Assembly (NCBI GenBank): GCA_964016885.1
Contig: OZ024741.1
Span: 32,881,677 to 32,945,676, forward strand
Direction: 5' to 3'
DNA from: Eledone cirrhosa
Lineage: Eukaryota; Mollusca; Cephalopoda; Octopoda; Eledonidae
Length of the DNA: 64,000 nucleotides
Shown here: positions 44,901-56,888 of the stretch, one piece after another
How the letters are laid out: every line of letters begins with the position of its first letter
How positions within the stretch are numbered: the stretch's first letter is position 1
Position numbers and translations under genes: made by a program
The notes under the pieces: generated by a model
The model's input: only the letters and a program-made list of their open reading frames with translations
Database searches by the model: none
Told to the model about the DNA's origin: nothing

Positions 44901-47900
44901 ATGTGTCTTACAGTATATATATGTGTGTCTTACAGTATATATGTGTCTTACAGTATATATGTGTCTTACAGTATATATATGTGTCTTACAGTATCTATGT
45001 GTCTTACAGTATGTATGTGTCTTACAGTATATATGTGTCTTACAGTATATATGTGTCTTACGGTATATATGTGTCTTACAGTATATCTATGTGTCTTACA
45101 GTATATATGTGTCTTACAGTATATATATGTGTCTTACAGTATATATGTGTCTTACAGTATATATGTGTCTTACAGTATATATATGTGTCTTACAGTATAT
45201 ATGTGTCTTACAGTATATATGTGTCTTACAGTATATCTATGTGTCTTACAGTATATATGTGTCTTACAGTATATATATGTGTCTTACAGTATATATGTGT
45301 CTTACAGTATATATGTGTCTTACAGTATATCTATGTGTCTTACAGTATATATGTGTCTTACAGTATATATATGTGTCTTACAGTATATATGTGTCTTACA
45401 GTATATATGTGTCTTACAGTATATATGTGTCTTACAGTATATATGTGTCTTACAGTATCTATGTGTCTTACAGTATATATGTGTCTTACAATATATATGT
45501 GTCTTACAGTATATATGTGTCTTACAGTATATATGTGTCTTACAGTATATATGTGTCTTACAGTATATATGTCTCTTACAGTATATATATGTGTCTTACA
45601 ATATATATGTGTCTTACAGTATATATGTGTGTCTTACAGTATATATGTGTCTTGCAGTATATATATGTGTCTTACAGTATATATGTGTCTTACAGTATAT
45701 ATGTGTCTTACAGTATATATGTGTCTTACAGTATATATGTGTCTTACAGTATATATATGTGTCTTACAGTATTTATGTGTCTTACAGTATATATATGTGT
45801 CTTACAGTATATATGTGTCTTACAGTATATATGTGTCTTACAATATATATGTGTCTTACAGTATATATGTGTCTTACAGTATATATGTGTCTTACAGTAT
45901 ATATGTGTCTTACAGTATATATGTGTCTTACAGTATCTAAGTGTCTTACAGTATATATGTGTCTTACAGTATATATATGTGTCTTACAGTATATTTGTGT
46001 CTTACAGTATATATGTGTCTTACAGTATATATGTGTCTTACAGTATATATATGTCTTACAGTATATATATGTCTTACAGTATATATGTGTCTTACAGTAT
46101 ATATATGTCTTACAGTATATATGTGTCTTACAGTATATATGTGTCTTCCAGTATATATATGTCTTACAGTATATATGTGTCTTACAGTTTATATGTGTCT
46201 CTCAGTATATATGTGTCTTACAGTATCTATGTGTCTTACAGTATATATGTGTCTTACAGTATATATATGTGTCTTACAGTATATATGTGTCTTACAGTAT
46301 ATATGTGTCTTACAGTATATATGTGTCTTACAGTATATATATGTCTTACAGTATATATATGTCTTACAGTATATATGTGTCTTACAGTATTTATATGTCT
46401 TACAGTATATATGTGTCTTACAGTATATGTGTGTCTTCCAGTATATATATGTCTTACAGTATATATGTGTCTTACAGTATATATGTGTCTTACAGTATAT
46501 ATGTGTCTTACAGTATCTATGTGTCTTACAGTATATATGTGTCTTCCAGTATATATATGTCTTACAGTATATATGTGTCTTACAGTATATATGTGTCTTC
46601 CAGTATATATATGTCTTACAGTATATATGTGTCTTACAGTATATATGTGTCTTACAGTATATCTATGTCTTACAGTATATATGTGTCTTACAGTATATAT
46701 ATATGTGTCTTACAGTATATATGTGTCTTACAGTATATATGTGTCTTACAGTATATATGTGTCTTACAGTATATATGTGTCTTACAGTATATACGTGTCT
46801 TACAGTATATATATGTCTTACAGTATATATGTGTTTTACAGTATATACGTGTCTTACAGTATATATGTGTGTTACAGTATATATATGTGTCTTACAGTAT
46901 ATATGTGTCTTACAGTATATATATGTGTCTTACAGTATATATGTGTCTTACAGTATATATGTGTCTTACAGTATATATATGTGTCTTACAGTATATATGT
47001 GTCTTACAGTATATATCTGTCTTACAGTATCTATGTGTCTTACAGTATATATGTGTCTTACAGTATATATATGTCTTACAGTATATATGTGTCTTACAGT
47101 ATATACGTGTCTTACAGTATATATGTGTCTTACAGTATATATATGTGTCTTACAGTATATATGTGTCTTATAGTATATATGTGTCTTACAGTATATATCT
47201 GTCTTACAGTATATATGTGTCTTACAGTATATATGTGTCTTACAGTATATATCTGTCTTACAGTATATATGTGTCTTACAGTATATATGTGTCTTACAGT
47301 ATATATGTGTCTTACAATATATATGTGTCTTACAGTATATATGTGTCTTACAGTATATATGTGTCTTACAGTATATATGTGTCTTACAGTATATATGTGT
47401 CTTACAGTATATATGTGTCTTAGAGTATATATATGTGTCTTACAGTATCTATGTGTCTTACAGTATCTATGTGTCTTACAGTATATATATGTGTCTTACA
47501 GTATCTATGTGTCTTACAGTATATATGTGTCTTACAGTATATATGTGTCTTACAGTATATATATGTGTCTTACAGTATATATGTGTCTTACAGTATATAT
47601 ATGTGTCTTACAGTATAGATGTGTCTTACAGTATATATGTGTCTTACAGTATATATATGTGTCTTACAGTATCTATGTGTCTTAGAGTATATATGTGTCT
47701 TACAGTATATATGTGTCTTACAGTATATATATGTGTCTTACAGTATCTATGTGTCTTACAGTATGTATGTGTCTTACAGTATATATGTGTCTTACAGTAT
47801 ATATGTGTCTTACAGTATATATGTGTCTTACAGTATATATGTGTCTTACAGTATCTAAGTGTCTTACAGTATATATGTGTCTTACAGTATATATATGTGT

Positions 47901-49190
47901 CTTACAGTATATTTGTGTCTTACAGTATATATGTGTCTTACAGTATATATGTGTCTTACAGTATATATATGTCTTACAGTATATATATGTCTTACAGTAT
48001 ATATGTGTCTTACAGTATATATATGTCTTACAGTATATATGTGTCTTACAGTATATATGTGTCTTCCAGTATATATATGTCTTACAGTATATATGTGTCT
48101 TACAGTTTATATGTGTCTTTCAGTATATATGTGTCTTACAGTATCTATGTGTCTTACAGTATATATGTGTCTTACAGTATATATATGTGTCTTACAGTAT
48201 ATATGTGTCTTACAGTATATATGTGTCTTACAGTATATATGTGTCTTACAGTATATATATGTCTTACAGTATATATATGTCTTACAGTATATATGTGTCT
48301 TACAGTATATATACGTCTTACAGTATATATGTGTCTTACAGTATATATGTGTCTTCCAGTATATATATGTCTTACAGTATATATGTGTCTTACAGTATAT
48401 ATGTGTCTTACAGTATATATGTGTCTTACAGTATCTATGTGTCTTACAGTATATATGTGTCTTCCAGTATATATATGTCTTACAGTATATATGTGTCTTA
48501 CAGTATATATGTGTCTTCCAGTATATATATGTCTTACAGTATATATGTGTCTTACAGTATATATGTGTCTTACAGTATATCTATGTCTTACAGTATATAT
48601 GTGTCTTACAGTATATATATATGTGTCTTACAGTATACATGTGTCTTACAGTATCTATGTGTCTTACAGTATCTATGTGTCTTACAGTATATATATGTGT
48701 CTTACAGTATCTATGTGTCTTACAGTATATATGTGTCTTACAGTATATATGTGTCTTACAGTATATATATGTGTCTTACAGTATATATGTGTCTTACAGT
48801 ATATATATGTGTCTTACAGTATAGATGTGTCTTACAGTATATATGTGTCTTACAGTATATATATGTGTCTTACAGTATCTATGTGTCTTACAGTATATAT
48901 GTGTCTTACAGTATATATATGTGTCTTACAGTATATATGTGTCTTACAGTATATATGTGTCTTACAGTATATATGTGTCTTACAGTATATATGTGTCTTA
49001 CAGTATCTAAGTGTCTTACAGTATATATGTGTCTTACAGTATATATATGTGTCTTACAGTATATTTGTGTCTTACAGTATATATGTGTCTTACAGTATAT
49101 ATGTGTCTTACAGTATATATATGTCTTACAGTATATATATGTCTTACAGTATATATGTGTCTTACAGTATATATATGTCTTACAGTATAT
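32929..49190 (+). repeat. Higher-order repeat of 8,132 bp (3,840 + 4,292) in the satellite
   Basis: Two long copies are seen, about 32.93-41.06 and 41.06-49.19 kb, with partial further copies to about 51.1 kb. CTATGTCTCT occurs at 32929 and 41061. The CTTGCAG unit occurs at 33697, 37519, 41829 and 45651 (and again at 50779). The TATCTAAGTG unit (in-frame TAA) occurs at about 33965, 35703, 35906, 37805, 39723, 40875, 42097, 43835, 44038, 45937, 47855 and 49007; pairs 8,132 bp apart match throughout. Inside each copy a related half recurs after 3,840 bp, then 4,292 bp. A 1,152-bp sub-block recurs at 39727/40879 and 47859/49011. Confidence 0.9.
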
Positions 49191-51982
49191 ATGTGTCTTA
49201 CAGTATATATGTGTCTTCCAGTATATATATGTCTTACAGTATATATCTGTCTTACAGTTTATATGTGTCTTTCAGTATATATGTGTCTTACAGTATCTAT
49301 GTGTCTTACAGTATATATGTGTCTTACAGTATATATATGTGTCTTACAGTATATATGTGTCTTACAGTATATATGTGTCTTACAGTATATATGTGTCTTA
49401 CAGTATATATATGTCTTACAGTATATATATGTCTTACAGTATATATGTGTCTTACAGTATATATATGTCTTACAGTATATATGTGTCTTACAGTATATAT
49501 GTGTCTTCCAGTATATATATGTCTTACAGTATATATGTGTCTTACAGTATATATGTGTCTTACAGTATATATGTGTCTTACAGTATCTATGTGTCTTACA
49601 GTATATATGTGTCTTCCAGTATATATATGTCTTACAGTATATATGTGTCTTACAGTATATATGTGTCTTCCAGTATATATATGTCTTACAGTATATATGT
49701 GTCTTACAGTATATATGTGTCTTACAGTATATCTATGTCTTACAGTATATATGTGTCTTACAGTATATATATATGGGTCTTACAGTATACATGTGTCTTA
49801 CAGTATCTATGTGTCTTACAGTATCTATGTGTCTTACAGTATATATATGTGTCTTACAGTATCTATGTGTCTTACAGTATATATGTGTCTTACAGTATAT
49901 ATGTGTCTTACAGTATATATATGTGTCTTACAGTATATATGTGTCTTACAGTATATATATGTGTCTTACAGTATAGATGTGTCTTACAGTATATATGTGT
50001 CTTACAGTATATATATGTGTCTTACAGTATCTATGTGTCTTACAGTATATATGTGTCTTACAGTATATATGTGTCTTACAGTATATATGTGTCTTACAGT
50101 ATATATATGTGTCTTACAGTATCTATGTGTCTTACAGTATGTATGTGTCTTACAGTATATATGTGTCTTACAGTATATATGTGTCTTACGGTATATATGT
50201 GTCTTACAGTATATCTATGTGTCTTACAGTATATATGTGTCTTACAGTATATATATGTGTCTTACAGTATATATGTGTCTTACAGTATATATGTGTCTTA
50301 CAGTATATATATGTGTCTTACAGTATATATGTGTCTTACAGTATATTTGTGTCTTACAGTATATCTATGTGTCTTACAGTATATATGTGTCTTACAGTAT
50401 ATATATGTGTCTTACAGTATATGTGTGTCTTACAGTATATATGTGTCTTACAGTATATCTATGTGTCTTACAGTATATATGTGTCTTACAGTATATATAT
50501 GTGTCTTACAGTATATATGTGTCTTACAGTATATATGTGTCTTACAGTATATATGTGTCTTACAGTATATATGTGTCTTACAGTATCTATGTGTCTTACA
50601 GTATATATGTGTCTTACAATATATATGTGTCTTACAGTATATATGTGTCTTACAGTATATATGTGTCTTACAGTATATATGTGTCTTACAGTATATATGT
50701 GTCTTACAGTATATATATGTATCTTACAGTATATATGTGTCTTACAGTATATATGTGTGTCTTACAGTATATATGTGTCTTGCAGTATATATATGTGTCT
50801 TACAGTATATATGTGTCTTACAGTATATATGTTTCTTACAGTATATATGTGTCTTACAGTATATATGTGTCTTACAGTATATATATGTGTCTTACAGTAT
50901 ATATGTGTCTTACAGTATATATATGTGTCTTACAGTATATATGTGTCTTACAGTATATATGTGTCTTACAATATATATGTGTCTTACAGTATATATGTGT
51001 CTTACAGTATATATGTGTCTTACAGTATATATGTGTCTTACAGTATATATGTGTCTTACAGTATCTAAGTGTCTTACAGTATATATGTGTCTTACAGTAT
51101 ATATATGTGTCTTACAGTATATTTGTGTCTTACAGTATATATGTGTCTTACAGTATATATGTGTCTTACAGTATATATATGTCTTACAGTATATATATGT
51201 CTTACAGTATATATGTGTCTTACAGTATATATGTGTCTTCCAGTATATATATGTCTTACAGTATATATGTGTCTTACAGTTTATATGTGTCTTTCAGTAT
51301 ATATGTGTCTTACAGTATCTATGTGTCTTACAGTATATATGTGTCTTCCACTATATATATGTCTTACAGTATATATGTGTCTTAAAGTATATATGTGTCT
51401 TCCAGTATATATATGTCTTACAGTATATATGTGTCTTACAGTATATATGTGTCTTACAGTATATATATGTGTCTTACAGTATATATGTGTCTTACAGTAT
51501 ATATATGTGTCTTACAGTATATATGTGTCTTACAGTATATATGTGTCTTACAGTATATATATGTGTCTTACAGTATATATGTGTCTTACAGTATATATGT
51601 GTCTTACAGTATATATGTGTCTTACAGTATATATGTGTCTTAAAGTATATATGTGTCTTACAGTATATATATGTGTCTTACAGTATATATGTGTCTTAAA
51701 GTATATATGTGTCTTCCAGTATATATATGTCTTACAGTATATATGTGTCTTACAGTATATATGTGTCTTACAGTATATATATGTGTCTTACAGTATATAT
51801 GTGTCTTACAGTATATATATGTGTCTTACAGTATATATGTGTCTTACAGTATATATGTGTCTTACAGTATATATATGTGTCTTACAGTATATATGTGTCT
51901 TACAGTATATATGTGTCTTACAGTATATATATGTGTCTTACAGTATATATGTGTCTTACAGTATATATGTGTCTTACAGTAT

Positions 51983-53197
51983 ATTATCAATAATAATGAA
52001 AGACCAATTGGCGGCACAGAAATATTCTGTGTCGCCAATTGTGTCCCCCCTCTACACCTTTTTCCCCACATAGATAGGAAAAAGGATCCAACAAATAAAA
52101 ATAACAAACATCACACCAAATGTAAACATCTGGCGGATATTAGCTGGTTTCATCAGTTTTGATGACGATACAGTAATGTCGGTAGGAAAGGCTCCAGGGG
52201 CATATTCAACGGTACAAGCTTAGAAGTTATGGTCCAAATGAGACCAGAACGGATAGCTAGAATACCACAACCTGTGCCTCTGGATGGAAATTCCTACATA
52301 AACATTTCTGTTGAGGGTAGGCGGCCTTCATGTTACAACTGTTTAAGCTGTGGTCACCTGAGGGCTTCCTGTCCTCAATTAACTGCATTAAAAAAAAGGC
52401 ACTACTGCCGACACCCAACACAACAACACAACCACCACCACCACAACAACAACACACAAAGACAAACCAAACTGCAAACACAGTCCCACCCAACCCCTCC
52501 CCACCTTAAACAACTCCAGAAACACCCACACACATAACAGCTCCTCAAAATGTACCCCTCCCCAACAACACGGATGAGGCCTCATCATCGTCACCCAGTG
52601 AGGATGAGGGAGAGCCTTTCCGACCAGTAAAAAGAAAAAAGAAAAGACATAACACAAACAAAAATGCAACAAACACACAAACACCAATACAAGCGACGCA
52701 AACAGCACAAACAAAAACACCCCCTCCTGAAAACAAAACACCTACTACAAAACGTAAACACGCACAAGAACCACAGAAAAAAATCAACACAACACAACAA
52801 AAATGTTACACCTACATAAGTACTAACAATAAAACTTTAACAGACACCACATATAAAAACCCTTCGGTGGGGACCGAAGGGAAAAACTTTTACACACTCT
52901 GTGGAGAATCCTAATCTTAAACTGATTAGAATCTCCATGGACACACATAAAGAGTTAAAAGAAAAATTTCCTAACGACTTAGGTAACCCCTGCGTCAAAC
53001 CCTATAACCGCGTCCTTTTTAAATGTTCCCCCCCCCCTATCCCAGACACTCCCACCCCATACACTCCCACCCCATACACCCCCACCCCACATGACACCCC
53101 CTACCCAACAAACACCTCCGCCCCCACCCCACCAAACAACCCCTCCAACACCCCCATGGAAATTGTGCAGCCTGGTCCCCAGGAGACGAAGAGGTGA
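51983..53197 (+). pseudogene. ORF1 remnant of LINE copy A (CCHC zinc-knuckle protein)
   Basis: ORF1 proteins of LINEs bind the element RNA and form ribonucleoprotein particles. This remnant starts inside the gene. The first recognisable codons (SVSPIVSPLYTFFPT) match SVTPIVSKAYTFFPT in copy C, then a TAG follows at the position of a Tyr codon in C. After frame changes, a zinc knuckle with spacing C-x2-C-x4-H-x4-C (CYNCLSCGHLRASC) lies around 52330-52375. A TAA ends that frame at 52535-52537. The linker is Q/T/P-rich, and near 53046-53092 a 15-bp minisatellite encodes repeated TPTPY. The conserved C-terminal block (NLKLIRISMDTHKELKEKF) begins near 52910 and ends in QETKR at the TGA 53195-53197. 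Upstream of it a frameshift (about 52890) breaks the frame. ORF2 follows after 37 nt. Confidence 0.85.
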
Positions 53198-53234
53198 GTG
53201 ATTTCTTTTCCTCTTTTAACTTTTCAGCACCAAC

Positions 53235-56200
53235 ATGGCCAATATGAGAGTTGGATGTCTGAATGTACGCGGCCTGGGGATGCCCTGGAAACAGGGTAAA
53301 CTCTTAAACGACCTCAGGTCGCACAGTATGGATGTAGTAGCCATTTGCGAGTCTAGGATCCACAGCGAGCGACAACTGGCCCCCATCTTCGACAACTTTG
53401 AGATCTACGCATCTCCCTGTCAGCCGGGAGGTGGGGGTGGTGTTGCCGTTTTGCTGCGGAAACACCTGGACCTCGTAACACAGACGGTACATCTGGACCC
53501 GGAGAGTCGACTGGTGGTCCTAGTCGTTGGCGGTAGAGAAGGTGGAGCCTTCAGGCTGGTGGCCTCATATGCCCCATCCGGGACACCGCGGCCAGGCTTC
53601 TTCAAACGTCTAGAGACTTTTCTGGGAACGTACCGCTCCCTGCTGTTAGTGGGGGACTGGAATGGAATCCTAGATGCACGTTGGGACTATGTGGGAGCAT
53701 GTCCCGATGAGGGGGGTGTAACAGCCTCAAACAGTTAATCGGCCGATTTGACCTGGCCGATAGATATCGACTAGATTTTCCAACTGTGCCACTGTGGACG
53801 TGGACTAATCGTAACGGAACATCTAGATCGTACCTAGGGAGGGTTCTAGTTAGAAAGAAGGATAGGGACATGTTAAGCTGTACACAAATGTTCATGGTTG
53901 CCTATTCAGATCACAAACTAGTGACCTGCTTAGTCAACCTTGACAAAATCCATAGACAGGGACCCGGCTACTGGAAGCTGAACTTGTCGTTACCGACATG
54001 CAAAGCCTACAGTAGACGGATTAGCACTTTAGTTAAGCAGCACTTGACGGGGGCCATTGTCAACAACAGATGGTGGTACTCTCTCAAGAGGGCAGTTAAA
54101 TTAGAGTCGATAGGTTTTAGTAAACAATTAGTGTTAGATAGAAATAAGACCGAAAAGGAACTGGTAGATGAAATAGAAGAGGCACTTAGGAGTGGCAACG
54201 TAGCCAGCGTGCTAGCGACGAGAACGGCCTTGGACCAGTTCTTCGGCGCAAAGCATGAAGGCTGCGTTGTCAGAAGCAAAATACGTGCTCTGGGAAACGA
54301 GCGAGCCAAAGCTGTTAGCTGGACCCGAGTGACGGAGGCGAAAAGTGGCAACAAGTCCACGATTCGGTCTTTGAAGCCCCAAGACGGACGCGATACGTGA
54401 GCCGAAGCAAATGTGCGCGGCCTTTCAGCGGCACTTTGCTCAAATGTGTGGGCAGAGCAGCGCGCTGGGAGGGGCTATGGATTTCGGTTCATACCTCGAC
54501 GGCCTACCGCGACTCTCGGACAGCGAGGCGAAGTTCTGCGAAAGGCCGATTTCGGCCGCTGAGATAGGGGACCCGATGAGCCAATGCGGCAAAGGCAAAT
54601 CTCCAGGTCTCGACGGTCTACCCTACGAAATTTACGTAGCAATGCCGGACTTGTTCTCCGGTCTCCTGGAAGCGGTCTACTGCAACTGACAGCAGAACGG
54701 GAGAATTCCCAGTTCTGTGACCAATGGCGTAATCACGTTAGTCAGGAAGGACGAGAACAAGGGGGATGACATAGGAAACTTCCGCCCCATAACTCTGCTC
54801 AACACAGAGTTACAGATTTTGGCCAATGTGTTGGCAAAGAGGCTGGCGCTTGTCGTCAAAAACCTGGTGGGAGGAGCGCAGACATGCGCAATCCCGACCA
54901 GGTCCATACACGACAACCTCCACCCCATGCGATACATCATAGAGAGGGTAGGTTGAAAACCCGGCTTCGGTGGGGACCTGATCAACTTGGATCAGTCTAA
55001 GGCTTTCTATAGGGTTGACCATCATTACCTGGATGCGGTGCTCGAGGCGGCAGGCTTCGGTCCCACGTTCAGCGTTCAGGGGTGGATTGCTGCAACACAC
55101 AACAGCAACATCTGCTCAAGTGTCAAGGTGAACGGCTACCTCTGGGAGCCGTTCCATATCACGCGATCCATCCAACAGGGATGCCCTCTCTCCTCCCTTA
55201 TGTACGTACTGACACTCGAGCCACTACTGCGGAAGCTGGAGCTATTGCAGAGCATCCCTTTCGAACCAGGACTGCGAAAAGAAGCATCGGCCTACGCCGA
55301 CGACGTGACAGAAATGGTGTTGACCACCTCTCAAATAAGGGAGATCGGCACCTTACTGGGGGCATACGAAAGGTTCACAGGAGCGAAGCTGAACCGGAAC
55401 AAATCAGTCGGTTTGTAACTCGGAACGTGGAGAGGCAAACCGATGCCTTCCGATGACGTCGTCAGACGCAGGACGGAAGTACCGGTAAAGCTGCTCGGGG
55501 TCTGGTTTGGTCCTGACCTCCAGGTGGAGAAGAACTGGAACGATGTGACGGCCAAGGTGTTTGCGCTCACCCAGAAGTGGGCCGAGTGCAAACTATTCTT
55601 GAAAGGTCGAGCGGAGGTGGCAAACACTTTTATAGCGTCCGTCATCTACTACCGCTTGACCGTCGTGCCTTGTCCAGCCAAAACTCTCACCAAAATGAAG
55701 CGCTCGCTCTTCCAATTCCTTTGGAAGAAACTGGCGCCTTTGGTGAGAAGATCCATCTGCTGCCAACACCCTTCAAATGGAGGGCTGGGGATGCCGTGAC
55801 TGACCATGCGCAAACACGCGCTCAGGCTGCGGCACCTCCACGTATTCCTCACCGGACAACCGGTGTGGGCCCCGTTCGTGAGGCGAGCCTCCCACGACTC
55901 GTCTCGCTGACCGAGCTGCAGTCCTGCGTCAAGCAAAGACCGAGGAAAATGGGCAACTGGCATTTCGACTGTGCTCAGGCGTTCACAGTCCTCTGGCAAA
56001 CGGACCCGGCGATCAGTGGAGACTCCACTTCGTCATTCGGAGAAACTCTAGAGGACGAACTGGCCAGTATGTTCGGTAGGACCTTCCGCCCGGGACCGAT
56101 GGACAACTTCCAAAAGTCCCTGGCTTGGCAGTGCTACCGAGGAGCTCTGTCAGTTCGAGACAAGCTCTACAGACACGGTTTCCCGGGCAGGGACCCTTCG

Positions 56201-56624
56201 AAAAAGATCTGTCGGAGATGCGTGCGCGACGAGGAAACCGTCGCGCATGCATTTGTACACTCCCCGGGCGTTACCGATCTGTGGGGCTATGTAGAACGAC
56301 TATTGTTGCGGGTGGGACTAATCCAGTTGACCACCGTATCCATTGTCATGATCAAACCACCACCCTCCTTCAAAAACGAAGGAGAGGTGGATTTCCTATG
56401 TGTTATGACTATGGTGAAAGAGGTTATATGGTGGACGAGGTTAAAAGGGCTGAGGTCAGACACCTTTCTCTCCGGCGAACAACTGATTCGTTTTTTCAAA
56501 TATCATTTTGGAAGAAGAATCAGGATGGAGAGAGGTGCTGTACCCCAGCAAATTTTATAAAAGGTGGGTGAATGTGGCAAAGATGGCCCGAGTGGTTGGG
56601 CCTTCTCTCTATATAAGCCTGTAG
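53235..56624 (+). pseudogene. ORF2 of LINE copy A: endonuclease/reverse transcriptase, broken
   Basis: ORF2 of this family nicks target DNA and reverse transcribes the element RNA at the nick. The start ATG at 53235 has a strong context (A at -3, G at +4) and matches copy C. The APE endonuclease runs from about 53240 to 53940 with NVRGLG, CESRI, YAPSG, GDWNG and SDHK, but the SYLDR motif reads SYLGR, losing a conserved Asp. The reverse transcriptase shows RPITLLNTE, LDQSKAFYRVD (Asp replaced by Tyr in the catalytic block), QQGCPLSS and YADD (55293-55304). The C-terminal zinc motif near 56209-56265 has Ser in place of the last Cys. Lesions: 1-bp deletion near 53710; small deletion with TGA 54398; TGA 54687 (Trp in C); TGA 54954; TAA 55416; TGA 55797; 1-bp deletion near 55885; 2-bp deletion near 56530. 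It also lacks 16 codons present in C. The true end is TAG 56622-56624. Confidence 0.92.
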
Positions 56625-56856
56625 GTTGAGGAAAAAGAGGAAGAGAGCAAGGGAGTACTCACTCTTGGTGCTGCTTGAGATGAGGGTTGTACATTTTTTC
56701 GGGGTGTGTACAACCCCTGTGTAACGCCTCCCCCTATTGGGGATTTCAATTGTTATTTGTTAGTTTATTAATAGTTTTATTTTCATATACCTGTATGTAA
56801 ACTCCCCATTTTTATTCGTCCCCTTCTTTTGTGCCCTTGTGGCTAATAAAGAAACA
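56625..56856 (+). promoter_or_regulatory. 3'UTR of LINE copy A with two RNA hairpins and AATAAA
   Basis: Hairpin 1 pairs GGGTTGTACA (56684-56693) with TGTACAACCC (56707-56716), a perfect 10-bp stem around a 13-nt loop. Hairpin 2 pairs CCCC with GGGG across TATT (56731-56742). Both recur at the same relative place in copies B and C. AATAAA at 56845-56850 lies just before the (TATC)n tail. In LINEs the 3'UTR is what the reverse transcriptase recognises, so a role in template binding is a reasonable inference. Confidence 0.75.

Positions 56857-56888
<32 letters not shown>
56857..56888 (+). repeat. (TATC)8 microsatellite tail of copy A
   Basis: Eight perfect TATC units follow GAAACA after the AATAAA of copy A. 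Copy B starts at the very next base. The same tail type follows copy B, and a short form follows copy C, so this is a feature of the element family. Confidence 0.97.

Larger units (their letters stand above)
1..51982 (+). repeat. Giant 18/20-bp AT-rich tandem repeat array (satellite/minisatellite)
   Basis: The whole stretch is a head-to-tail array of the 18-bp unit CAGTATATATGTGTCTTA, mixed with a 20-bp form carrying one more TA. Frequent variants are TATCTATG for TATATATG, a TATATCTATG 20-mer, loss of one GT (TATATATGTCTTA), CAATAT, CGGTAT, CTTCCAG and GTGTGTCTTA. Rare 24-bp forms occur at 15077-15100, 18117-18140, 29175-29198, 30331-30354 and 30665-30688. At 18-20 bp per unit this is roughly 2,800 units (my estimate). 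The basic unit is about 72% A+T, and the + strand is T-rich over A. No unique DNA, gene or mobile element interrupts it. The left end lies outside the window. The + strand unit has no stop codon in any frame, so very long open frames arise by chance; I do not treat them as genes. It could be pericentromeric, subtelomeric or an interstitial expanded minisatellite; the sequence alone does not decide. Confidence 0.97.
51983..56888 (+). mobile_element. Non-LTR retrotransposon copy A (Tx1-like LINE), 5'-truncated, decayed
   Basis: This is a LINE copy that abuts the satellite directly at about 51,983 and ends in AATAAA (56845-56850) plus (TATC)8. Alignment by eye to copy C shows that homology starts inside ORF1, at the region of C near 58,170, so the 5'UTR and about the first 200 codons of ORF1 are missing. 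The rest is collinear with C: zinc knuckle, proline/threonine-rich linker, conserved ORF1 end, endonuclease, reverse transcriptase, C-terminal zinc motif, 3'UTR. There are no long terminal repeats, no protease and no integrase, which excludes an LTR element. Assignment to the L1/Tx1 superfamily rests on the APE endonuclease, the reverse transcriptase blocks and the two-ORF layout; the exact family is inferred. At least eight inactivating lesions mark it as dead. Confidence 0.9.

Noticed and set aside
1..51980. Very long + strand open reading frames, up to 2,365 codons
   Set aside because: They are read-through of a short repeat without stop codons; the same peptides occur in all three frames, and frame choice changes with each 20-bp unit. 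There is no start context, domain or sequence other than the repeat.
1..51982. CRISPR-like array
   Set aside because: Units are directly adjacent with no unique spacers, and the neighbouring DNA is eukaryotic LINE sequence.
1..51982. Calling the array a centromere or telomere
   Set aside because: The unit is not a telomere repeat, I saw no CENP-B-box-like sequence, and a short unit alone does not show location or function.
51862..52107. Minus-strand open frame across the satellite/LINE junction
   Set aside because: It is antisense to ORF1 of copy A and half of it is satellite.
52861..52880. Perfect inverted repeat CCTTCGGT-GGGG-ACCGAAGG in ORF1 of copy A
   Set aside because: The matching place in copy C is not an inverted repeat, so it is probably chance.
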